From Paracoccaceae bacterium (GTDB taxonomy: Bacteria > Pseudomonadota > Alphaproteobacteria > Rhodobacterales > Rhodobacteraceae): a stretch of DNA of 64,000 bases. Every line of letters starts with the position of its first letter. Position 1 is the stretch's first letter. Below, piece by piece: positions 34,860 to 42,714 of the stretch. The stretch spans positions 1-64,000 of the forward strand of contig JAFGTV010000020.1 in assembly GCA_016938875.1 (NCBI GenBank), in the 5' to 3' direction. Position numbers and translations under genes: made by a program. Under the pieces are notes generated by a model that had not been told where the DNA came from, did no database searches, and saw only the letters and a program-made list of their open reading frames with translations.

Positions 34860-35207
34860 TGGCTTCTCCTGGTATTTTGGGATGGGAACAGTGCCTTTGC
34901 GAAAACCGAATAACATGCTGGCATGTTCCAGACACGGCACCACGCTATGGCAAAGGCTATTGATCTGCAACAGCCCTGCTTGGTTCTGAAAACCCATTTT
35001 AATTCAGAGATATAGGGGATATCTCGCAGCGCGGCGCGCGCCCTGGCCCAGCGGTGGCATCGACCGCCGGCGCCTTGGGCCCGCGATGCGCGCGGCGAAA
35101 CCGCAGGGCGGAAATGGCCCCGCGCGGGGTGTGCCAGCCACTGGGCGACCCGGCGGGACCGGTCGGTGAACGTCAAGGGCGCCCAAGAGCGCGGCGTTAT
35201 CTGCCGC
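34860..35207. other. 348-base spacer with one inverted repeat
   Basis: This lies between the TAXI gene start and the helicase stop, both on the minus strand. I see no supported gene. The one clear element is GAGATAT-AGGGG-ATATCTC at 35007-35025, a perfect 7-bp inverted repeat about 150 bases upstream of the TAXI ATG, a possible operator for the transporter. The rest is GC-rich. Confidence 0.5.
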
Positions 35208-37292
35208 TCAGCGTTTTCCCCGGCGCGGCGGCTCGTTGCCTGCGCCTTGGCGGGGCTTGTGCTTGCCCGCTTTCGCCCCGCCGGCTCTCGGCTTGTCCGG
35301 TTTGCCCGGCCGCGAAACCCGTTTTGACGGATCGTTTGCGTCGAATTTGGCTGGCTTGGCGGCGCCTGCGGGTTTGGGCGAACGCGGCTTACCCGGCCCC
35401 GACTTGACCCCCTTGCCGGGGGTGGGGCGCCCTTCGGACACCTCCGCGCGCGCCTTGTAAGGTTTGCTCGCCGGGGCCTTGGGATGCGCATTCTTCCGGG
35501 CCGCGGGGGCCCTTGGCGCCTTGGGCCGTTCCGCGGGGGGCGGGGCTGCGGGGCGCGGCGGCGTTGCCGGGGCTGCGGGTTTTGACGCGCGCGGCTCCGG
35601 TCGCTCTTTGGGGGTCGAGGGGGCCTGGGCCATGGGTTCAGGACGCGGCGCGGTGGCGCGCTTCGGCGCGGCGTCGGGGCGGCGCGGCGCGGGTTTGCGG
35701 GTGGGCGCGCTCAGATCCGGCGGGCCGTCCAGCTGGCGGATCTTGATACCGTCCTCAAGCTCGCCACTCTCGCCAAGACAGGCGAGGAAATCCGCAACGG
35801 CCCCTTGGGAAAGCTCGACAAAGGTTTCCGCCTGCTGAACCCGGATCGCACCGATTGCGTCCTTGGTCAGATTTCCCGCACGGCACAGCAGCGGCAGCAA
35901 CCACCGGGCCTCGGCGCGGCCATCATGGCCAACCGACAGGGCGAACCAGGTACTCGGGCCAAAGGCCTTGTGCTCTTTGGGGGCGGACATGGCACCGGGT
36001 GCGACCAGCTCTTCCGGGGCGGAAAGGCGCGCCCGGTAAAGACGCAGATAGGCGGTGGCAATCTTCTCGGGGGAATGCAGCGCCAACAGTTTCGCGGCAA
36101 AGGCCTCTTGCTCCGGGGTAGAGTCCTCGGTCCAGACCGGGTCGGTCAGCAGCCGCTCTTCGTCGCGGCGCAGGATCTCGTCGGCATCGGGTGGCGTTGT
36201 CCATTCCGCCCGAATCTTGGCGAATTTCAAAAGCCGTTCGGCCTTTTTGGTATTCTTGGGCGTGATGATCAGGGCCGAGATACCCTTGCGGCCCGCGCGG
36301 CCGGTCCGGCCCGACCGGTGCAGCAGCCCCTCGGAATTCGAGGGCAGATCGGCATGGATCACCAGCTCGAGCTTGGGCAGGTCAATGCCACGCGCGGCAA
36401 CATCGGTGGCAACGCAGACCCGGGCGCGCCCGTCACGCATGGCCTGAAGCGCGTGGGTGCGTTCGGCCTGGCTCAACTCGCCAGACAGGCTGACCACGGA
36501 AAACCCCCGGTTCGCAAGGCGCGCCGTCAGATGGGTCACCGCGGCCCTGGTGTTGGCGAAAATGATCGCGTTCTCGGCGTCGTGAAAGCGCAGAAGGTTG
36601 ATGATGGCATGTTCCGCATCATGCTGCGCCACCCGCAGCGCCTGATAGGCGATATCGGAATGCTGGCTGCCACCGCCAAGCGATTCCACCCGGACCGCAT
36701 CACGCTGGAACTGTTGCGCCAGCTTTACGATCAGCGGCGGCACGGTTGCCGAGAACAGCAAGGTGCGACGCTCGGTCGGGGCCGCGTCCAGCATGAATTC
36801 CAGATCCTCGCGGAATCCCAGGTCCAGCATCTCGTCCGCCTCGTCCAGAACAACCGCGCGCAGGCTGTCCATGTCCAGCGACCCACGTTGAATATGATCG
36901 CGCAGACGGCCCGGTGTGCCCACGACGATATGCGCCCCGCGTTCCAGCGCGCGCCGTTCATCGCGCATGTCCATTCCGCCGACACAGGACACCACGCGGG
37001 CCCCGGCATTGGCATAAAGCCACTCCAGTTCCCGCATCACCTGCAAGGCCAGTTCGCGCGTCGGCGCCACGACCAGCGCCAGGGGTGCGGCGGCGGGGCC
37101 CATACGGTCGCTATCGCCCAACAGGTTGCGCGCGATCGCCAACCCGAAACCAACGGTCTTTCCCGACCCGGTCTGCGCGGAAACCAACAGGTCGCAATCC
37201 TGAAGCGCGGGCGCCGTGACGGCCTCCTGCACTTCGGTCAGAACGTCATAGCCTCGCTTCGCGAGCGCGTCGGAAAGGGTCTTTATGATCAT
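35208..37292 (-). CDS. DEAD-box ATP-dependent RNA helicase with long basic C-terminal tail
   Basis: A 694-residue helicase with motifs in order: AQTGSGKT (I), PTRELA (Ia), TPGRL (Ib), VLDEADEMLDLGF (II), SAT (III), VATDVAARGIDL (V), HRSGRTGRAG (VI). A DbpA-like RNA-binding domain follows (about 460-530, WFALSVG...LPLLCRAGNLTKDAIGAI). The last 160 or so residues are Lys/Arg/Pro/Ala-rich and low in complexity. It probably works in ribosome assembly or cold-related mRNA remodelling, like CsdA/DbpA. ATG 37292 precedes the first conserved helix. Confidence 0.93.
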   Translation of the reverse strand: MIIKTLSDALAKRGYDVLTEVQEAVTAPALQDCDLLVSAQTGSGKTVGFGLAIARNLLGDSDRMGPAAAPLALVVAPTRELALQVMRELEWLYANAGARVVSCVGGMDMRDERRALERGAHIVVGTPGRLRDHIQRGSLDMDSLRAVVLDEADEMLDLGFREDLEFMLDAAPTERRTLLFSATVPPLIVKLAQQFQRDAVRVESLGGGSQHSDIAYQALRVAQHDAEHAIINLLRFHDAENAIIFANTRAAVTHLTARLANRGFSVVSLSGELSQAERTHALQAMRDGRARVCVATDVAARGIDLPKLELVIHADLPSNSEGLLHRSGRTGRAGRKGISALIITPKNTKKAERLLKFAKIRAEWTTPPDADEILRRDEERLLTDPVWTEDSTPEQEAFAAKLLALHSPEKIATAYLRLYRARLSAPEELVAPGAMSAPKEHKAFGPSTWFALSVGHDGRAEARWLLPLLCRAGNLTKDAIGAIRVQQAETFVELSQGAVADFLACLGESGELEDGIKIRQLDGPPDLSAPTRKPAPRRPDAAPKRATAPRPEPMAQAPSTPKERPEPRASKPAAPATPPRPAAPPPAERPKAPRAPAARKNAHPKAPASKPYKARAEVSEGRPTPGKGVKSGPGKPRSPKPAGAAKPAKFDANDPSKRVSRPGKPDKPRAGGAKAGKHKPRQGAGNEPPRRGKR

Positions 37293-37450
37293 GGGGTGAT
37301 TTGTCCGTGAGGTATCGGCGCGGCAAGCGCTATGCATCGGCGCGTCACGCCGCAGTCAACCCGATCCCCTAACGACAGTTTTGCGAAATGTATATGACCA
37401 ATCCTTTGCCAACGGATTTCACGGATCTGGCGGCCGGGGGTTTGGATTCG

Positions 37451-37480
37451 AAAATCGCCGTCGCAAAAGGCGGGGATTTT
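37451..37480 (-). terminator. Possible terminator of the PqqD/ATP-grasp/UT-M23 operon
   Basis: AAAATCGCCG pairs with CGGGGATTTT with one mismatch around a 10-base loop. It begins 15 bases after the UT-M23 stop on the minus strand and ends in a T-rich stem arm. Confidence 0.45.
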
Positions 37481-37494
37481 GCCGATCGGCTGGC

Positions 37495-39726
37495 CTAGCG
37501 CGCGTGAACCTCGAAGGAGACGAGTTCGCGCACCGTGCGGCGTTCGCCCTGCTCGACGCTCAGCCGCACCGGCCCGCGCTGGGGCATCAAGGTCAGCCCC
37601 AGCCGAAGCGGCCCGGCAGTTGCAGGGTTCTGGACCTGGGCATTTATCACGAACCCCGCGGTTTCGGGGTATTCGGCCGCCGCGCAACTCAGGGCCACGC
37701 GGGTCAGCGGCGTACCCAGAAACGGCGCGGCACGCTCGCGCAGTGACCACCCCCGCCGCGTGCGGGGAATGAAAAGTGCATCCTGCCACGCGAGACCGGG
37801 AAACGCCGCATAGGGCAGGGTCGACATCGCGATGGCAAGGGATGCGATAAAGCTGTCAGGACGGGCATCGACCGCAACGATCCGCAGCGCGTCTTGGTCA
37901 AACTCTGCCTCCAGCCCCTCGCCAGAGGGCGATTCCAACCTGAAAAGCCCATTTTCCGTAAGACCGGCCCTGATGTGCAGATGTCCCCCCTGCCCCGCCT
38001 TTGGATCGGGATCGGGCGCCGCATCGCCACCGCCCGAGGTCGTGATCCACAAGCCCCGGCCGGGCAGCATCCCTGTCAGCAAGTCATGCATCGCGGGATT
38101 GGACAGCGCCGGGGCCAAAACCGAACCCTCTGGCGGCAGACCCGACGCGATCCAGCGGCGGCACTGCCCGTTTTCGGGATCGAGTTCCAGATAATTGGCC
38201 AGCCTGAACGGGCGGGTGGGCGCGCCAATTGCCGCCTCGGCTTGCGCCTGCAGGTGCAGATGCGGGACAGAGGAGCGCCCGGAATTCCCGATCCGGCCAA
38301 GCGGCGTGGCATAGCCCACCGACTGTCCCGGCTGCACCAGAACCGACCCCGCCATCAAATGACAAAGCGCGACATGGTCCCCGGCCCCAGAGCGCAAGAT
38401 AACGTGGTTTCCCCAGTTCTCGCCGTAATTGATCTGGCCGAGCGGATTGTCCGGCACGCTGTTACAAACCGCGACCACGCTGCCCTGCACAGGCGCGAAA
38501 ACGCTTTCGCCCCAGATCGAGGGACGGAACTCTCCGGGGGTGCCAATCCCGACGCGCGGCCGTTGCAGATCGACCGCATGGCGCCACGCACCAGTATGGG
38601 TCAGCGCCCCGTCAGTGCCTTGGGTGATCTCGACACTGCCCTGCACCGGCAAGACCAGCAGCGCCGCATCCCGGTCGCCCCACCGCGCGTGCAACCAGTC
38701 GGCGGTAATGCATGCCTGCTCGGGGGTTCGTCCGGCCGCGGGCGGAAATGGGCCGACGCGTGTGCCCCCCGCCAGCCGCCGCGCCATCAGCCCGGAGTAA
38801 AGCGTCAGCATGAACGGAAGCGGCAGATAGGAAATACCCGAATAGCCCGATTGAATTTGCAGAAAGGCGGCCAGAAGGGACGCCAGGACACCCGCAAAAA
38901 TCGCCATCAACAGCCCTGACCAGCCCGGGCGCAGGAATACCGCCCCCAAGGCCATACCCGCCAAAAACCCGTTGCAAGAGGTCGGCACCCAGTCGACCGG
39001 CGCGCCCAGCATTGCCAGACCCATCGAGAAAACTGCGCCCGCCAGCCAACCGCAAATCCCGCTCAGGAACATGATTGGCGACCACGCAATCACCAAGAGC
39101 GCGACCACACCACCCGACAGCACAGAGGGCGAAAGGAAGAAAACCCCCAGGCTGGACAGCAGACCGGACGGCAGGCCCGTCAGTCCAGCGGGGGCCATCA
39201 CCGGCCAGCTAAAATAGGCGGCCGAAACCGACGCGGCCTGCGGGAACAGCGTCAGCAACATCCCCGCGACCACGCAATAGGGCCAGACCAACAGCGGCAA
39301 TCGTCCCCCCCGGGTGAGAACCCCGCCAAGATAGACGAGGTACAGCGTGACGATGACAATGGCGCCGATGATCAGCCCCTCCAGACCGGGGTGAAGTCCC
39401 ATCGGCGCGACTAGCCAGCCAGTGACGAGCGCCGATAGAAGACCGTTCATGCGAAAATCGACGCCCAGGGTCGCGATGCCGCGTTTTGCCAGCAGCCGGC
39501 CCAACCCCTCGATCAGGACCAACGACAAAACCGCCAGGATCGCCAGGTGCGGCGTCATCAACAGCACCAGCCAAAGCCCCAAACCCACCACCGGCGAGCC
39601 GATCATCAGGATCGCGGACAACGGCGCCAGCAACATGTCGGCCATCAGGGTGACAAACCCCGATCCGCGCCCATGCCGCGCCCGCGACCCGATTGGCGTG
39701 GACGGGGGGCGGGCTTGGTCAGACAT
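37495..39726 (-). CDS. Urea-transporter-like membrane channel fused to M23 metallopeptidase domain
   Basis: A 743-residue protein. Residues about 25-325 form roughly ten helices arranged as two repeats with features of the urea transporter (UT) family, such as MNGLLSALVTGWL, LPLLVWPYCVV, SLGVFFLSPSVLSG and a second NGFLAGMALG. Residues about 395-520 form an M23 domain with RHAVDL (HxxD) and PHLHLQ (HxH) metal ligands, so it looks catalytically intact. About 190 further residues have no family I recognise. It is the last gene of the operon with PqqD, ATP-grasp and PLP enzymes; ATG 39726 overlaps the PLP gene. Which side of the membrane the peptidase faces is unclear. Confidence 0.8.
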   Translation of the reverse strand: MSDQARPPSTPIGSRARHGRGSGFVTLMADMLLAPLSAILMIGSPVVGLGLWLVLLMTPHLAILAVLSLVLIEGLGRLLAKRGIATLGVDFRMNGLLSALVTGWLVAPMGLHPGLEGLIIGAIVIVTLYLVYLGGVLTRGGRLPLLVWPYCVVAGMLLTLFPQAASVSAAYFSWPVMAPAGLTGLPSGLLSSLGVFFLSPSVLSGGVVALLVIAWSPIMFLSGICGWLAGAVFSMGLAMLGAPVDWVPTSCNGFLAGMALGAVFLRPGWSGLLMAIFAGVLASLLAAFLQIQSGYSGISYLPLPFMLTLYSGLMARRLAGGTRVGPFPPAAGRTPEQACITADWLHARWGDRDAALLVLPVQGSVEITQGTDGALTHTGAWRHAVDLQRPRVGIGTPGEFRPSIWGESVFAPVQGSVVAVCNSVPDNPLGQINYGENWGNHVILRSGAGDHVALCHLMAGSVLVQPGQSVGYATPLGRIGNSGRSSVPHLHLQAQAEAAIGAPTRPFRLANYLELDPENGQCRRWIASGLPPEGSVLAPALSNPAMHDLLTGMLPGRGLWITTSGGGDAAPDPDPKAGQGGHLHIRAGLTENGLFRLESPSGEGLEAEFDQDALRIVAVDARPDSFIASLAIAMSTLPYAAFPGLAWQDALFIPRTRRGWSLRERAAPFLGTPLTRVALSCAAAEYPETAGFVINAQVQNPATAGPLRLGLTLMPQRGPVRLSVEQGERRTVRELVSFEVHAR

Positions 39727-41161
39727 CTCCCCGCTCGGACAGATAGTCGGGCAGAACCTCGGCGCTCTCAACATCCTCAAGCCGCTCTCGGCGCCGAATG
39801 ATATGCACCTGCGAATTGCGGTCGATCAGCACGGCCTCTGGCCGGATATGGATGAACTGCATCGATTGGCCAAGATTGTAGGCCCCGACAGGCCACAATG
39901 TCAGACGGTCACCAACCCGCAGTCGCGGCAGCGCGACATCCTCGCGGATCACGTCGATCTCCATGCACAAATCCCCCACCAGCCGCGCGGACTCGGGCAT
40001 CTGGCGGGTTTCACGCGCGGGGCGCACCGAAATCTCGAACCACGCAGCGGTGTAAAGAAGGTTGATGCCGATATCCATGACATAGCTCGTCTTGGGCGCG
40101 CGGGTCAGAAGGCTGCTCTCCTTGATGCTCAGGGCGCTCAGACCCGTCGCATCGGGCAACGGGACGATGGGCGCATTCTTGACGGCCACGACGGTTCCCA
40201 CAAGATAGCCGGCCTCGTCCACCAGGTGGCGTCCGCTCTCCAGCCGCAGTTGCGGGCGCTCTTTTTCCGGCAAGGCCATGAGTTCCGAGGTAATCGCCTC
40301 GGCATAGCGTTCTATGGGGGCGACGGCTGCCTCGGCGGGGCCGCGCATCCCGTGCAGCAGACTGTAGGACGGAAATCCGCCACCCAGATTGAGACAGGGC
40401 ACCAGGTGGCCGGTATCCTCTGCGATCTCGGCCCGCAGACCCAGCATCGAGCGCACGGCGACCCGATACGCCTCGGGGTCCAGCATATAGGTGCCGATAT
40501 GGGAATGCAGGGTGTGCAGCCTCAGCCTGGGGCTTTCGACGATGCGCACGGCCGCGCGCTGTGCCTCGCCCGAGGCCAGGGAGAAACCGAACTTTGACCA
40601 GATCGGTCCATGACCGGTGGCGAACCAGACCCGGATCCCGACGTCAAAGGTTCCGCCTAGGTCTGCGGCGGCCTCTTCCACGCGCTCAAGGTCGTCCCAG
40701 TTGTCGATCTGGATCACGGCCCCCTCTGACAGCGCGCGCCGGATCGAGGCGGGACTTTTGTATGGGCCGTTGAAAATGATCTCGTCGCCACGGTATCCCA
40801 GATGCCGCGCCTTGGCATACTCAAAGCCCGAAACGATCTCGGCGCCCCAGCCTTCGGATTTGAAGATGCTGCAAATAGCGTCGAGATAGTTGGTCTTGAA
40901 CGACCAAAAGAACTGCGTATCGGGATAGCGCGACCGAAAGGCGGTCCGCATCCGATCCGCCTTTTCGCGTATGGTGCGTTCCGAAAAGACGAAAAGCGGC
41001 GAGCCGTGTTCGGCTGCCAGATCCTCGATCGCAACGCCGTCGATCTGATCCAGCACCTGCGAGACATACCCGCGCGCAAGCGGGTTACGCTCTGCCGACA
41101 GCGCCGAGGGAAGGTTCCCCAGCTCTGCCGAAATTCGCGGGCTTTCATAGGTTTCAGTCAT
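39719..41161 (-). CDS. PLP-dependent group IV (Orn/DAP/Arg) decarboxylase-like enzyme
   Basis: A 480-residue alanine-racemase-fold PLP enzyme. SFKTNYLDAI near residue 78 holds the likely PLP lysine, HSHIGTYMLD the HxGS-like motif, LNLGGGFP the Gly-rich phosphate loop, RLESGRHLV the EPGR-like motif, GDLCMEID the active-site Cys region, and GAYNLGQSM the PLP-stacking Tyr. The family decarboxylates diaminopimelate, ornithine, arginine or carrier-bound glutamate. Departures from the standard EPGR and HxGS motifs suggest a non-standard substrate. Its ATG overlaps the ATP-grasp stop as ATGA. Confidence 0.85.
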   Translation of the reverse strand: MTETYESPRISAELGNLPSALSAERNPLARGYVSQVLDQIDGVAIEDLAAEHGSPLFVFSERTIREKADRMRTAFRSRYPDTQFFWSFKTNYLDAICSIFKSEGWGAEIVSGFEYAKARHLGYRGDEIIFNGPYKSPASIRRALSEGAVIQIDNWDDLERVEEAAADLGGTFDVGIRVWFATGHGPIWSKFGFSLASGEAQRAAVRIVESPRLRLHTLHSHIGTYMLDPEAYRVAVRSMLGLRAEIAEDTGHLVPCLNLGGGFPSYSLLHGMRGPAEAAVAPIERYAEAITSELMALPEKERPQLRLESGRHLVDEAGYLVGTVVAVKNAPIVPLPDATGLSALSIKESSLLTRAPKTSYVMDIGINLLYTAAWFEISVRPARETRQMPESARLVGDLCMEIDVIREDVALPRLRVGDRLTLWPVGAYNLGQSMQFIHIRPEAVLIDRNSQVHIIRRRERLEDVESAEVLPDYLSERGDV

Positions 41162-42261
41162 GCGTCCACACTGCCCCGGTTATTGTCTTGGCCAATGGAT
41201 GTATCGCCTGTTTCACGGTCAATGCTCAGGTCCGCGATCTGTGAAATATCTGCTACGATATCCTCGCAATGGCGCAGGAACATCGTCCCCGGCTTGCCTG
41301 GTGACAGATGCGGCACCGGCCGGCCCAGCGCATCGGCGGCGACCCAGGCCGGCAGGTTCAGCCCGATCTTGGCGGCAAAGGAAATCCAGGCCGGGAAGCG
41401 GGGATTGATTTCAAACAGGAAATGCGGCTGCCCCTGCGGTTTGACCAGTTCGATTTCAAGCGGTCCGCGCCATTTCAGGATGGCAAACAGGCGCTTGGTA
41501 ATCTCATTGATGGCAGGATCATCGACCACGACCCCGGCAAACGCTTTTCCCATCCGCGACCGCAGCAATTTGCGAACGGCGACCGCGCCGACCACGCCGC
41601 CTTTGCCGTCGCCGACGGCCGCGATGTCGTATTCCTCGCCGTAAATCGCCTCTTGCACCAGGACGGGTCCGCCCCAGACCGAAAAGATCCCGCTAAAGGC
41701 GGACAGCAGCTGTGCCTCGGAATGGACCAGATGCGCCTCGTAGAGGGCCCCTTTGACAAAACACGGATAGCCGATCCGGGCGGCCTCTGCGGCAAGGCCC
41801 GCCGCGGTGCCCGCCATCCGGGTGCGCGGCGTCGCCACGCCCGCCTGTGGGCCAAGAACCTCCAGCATCGGTTTCGAGCGGGCGACAAGCGCGCCGCGGT
41901 CCGGGGCGACCACCGCAATGCCCATGCGGGCCAAGTCCTCTCGCAACGCGATCAGGTTCTCCAACTCGCTGTCCAGCGTGGGGATGATCAACGACAGGTT
42001 CTCGCGGGCGTGGACCTCTTTTATCCGGGTCAGCAGGCTTTCGGCCCCGGCCATCGGATAGGGAAACAGATAGGCCGCATCCGCGCGATCGCTGCCCTGT
42101 GAGAACAGGCCCGTCTCCATGATGTCATAGCTGATGCCGACAAAGCGTATCTCGGGGTCGTGGGCCCGAATGGACTGGATGACGGCACCGCCGGGCTGCG
42201 GACTCTCACCCCGGTGAAGGCCGCTGACAGCGATCACCGGGGCCTTTTTGGTTTGACCCAT
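41158..42261 (-). CDS. ATP-grasp ligase-like protein
   Basis: A 367-residue ATP-grasp enzyme. An N-terminal Rossmann-like part (about 8-115, VIAVSGLHRGESPQPGG, LIIPTLDSELENL) precedes the grasp fold: YPCFVKGALYEAHLV for the first ATP Lys, VQEAIYGEEYDIAAV for the hinge, ELVKPQGQPHFLFEINPRFPAW for the Mg2+ ligands E, E and N. Such enzymes join a carboxylate to an amine or thiol via acyl phosphate. Substrates unknown. It lies three bases after the PqqD-like gene and overlaps the PLP enzyme gene, so all three should be co-translated. Confidence 0.87.
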   Translation of the reverse strand: MGQTKKAPVIAVSGLHRGESPQPGGAVIQSIRAHDPEIRFVGISYDIMETGLFSQGSDRADAAYLFPYPMAGAESLLTRIKEVHARENLSLIIPTLDSELENLIALREDLARMGIAVVAPDRGALVARSKPMLEVLGPQAGVATPRTRMAGTAAGLAAEAARIGYPCFVKGALYEAHLVHSEAQLLSAFSGIFSVWGGPVLVQEAIYGEEYDIAAVGDGKGGVVGAVAVRKLLRSRMGKAFAGVVVDDPAINEITKRLFAILKWRGPLEIELVKPQGQPHFLFEINPRFPAWISFAAKIGLNLPAWVAADALGRPVPHLSPGKPGTMFLRHCEDIVADISQIADLSIDRETGDTSIGQDNNRGSVDA

Positions 42262-42264
42262 TTG

Positions 42265-42555
42265 TTATCCCCTAGACCCGGCGGGGATCAGGCCAAGTTC
42301 GCCAACCCGCGCCGCAAAATGCTCGACATCGCGCATCGCCGCACCCCGGTCGATACCGTATCTCTCGACCAGCCCGGTTTCGACATCGCGCCGGTTGCGC
42401 CCCGCGATAAGCTGACGGAGAATCCAAGCTCCCTCTTCGCTGATCGAGAAGAACATCCCGGACCGTGGATCGAACATGAAACGGTCGCGGAAAATCACCG
42501 GCTCGGGCGAATTGGCCTGCGCACCCTCACTTACCCCAGACTTTTCAAACACCAA
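42265..42555 (-). CDS. PqqD-like small protein (peptide-recognition/chaperone fold)
   Basis: A 96-residue protein. The core FMFDPRSGMFFSISEEGAWILRQLIAGRNRRDVETGLVERYG and the acidic helix after it match the PqqD winged-helix fold. PqqD proteins bind precursor peptides for modifying enzymes, yet I see no radical SAM gene or precursor peptide nearby. The start is TTG 42555 or GTG 42552 behind a GGGG; no ATG suits. It is the first gene of the operon. It may instead serve as an adaptor for the ATP-grasp enzyme. Confidence 0.78.
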   Translation of the reverse strand: MVFEKSGVSEGAQANSPEPVIFRDRFMFDPRSGMFFSISEEGAWILRQLIAGRNRRDVETGLVERYGIDRGAAMRDVEHFAARVGELGLIPAGSRG

Positions 42556-42714
42556 GAAAGCACCCCGCGCTATAAGGCCTTAACCCTACGCCATAATGGC
42601 CCTTTTCGCCTTGACCCCAATCAATTTTCCTTTGGCAAAACGTGGTAGAATCCAAGGGTTCGCCATCCGCGAAATCCACTTTGGACGGGATGGCGCCAAA
42701 GAGGAGGAAGGCCC

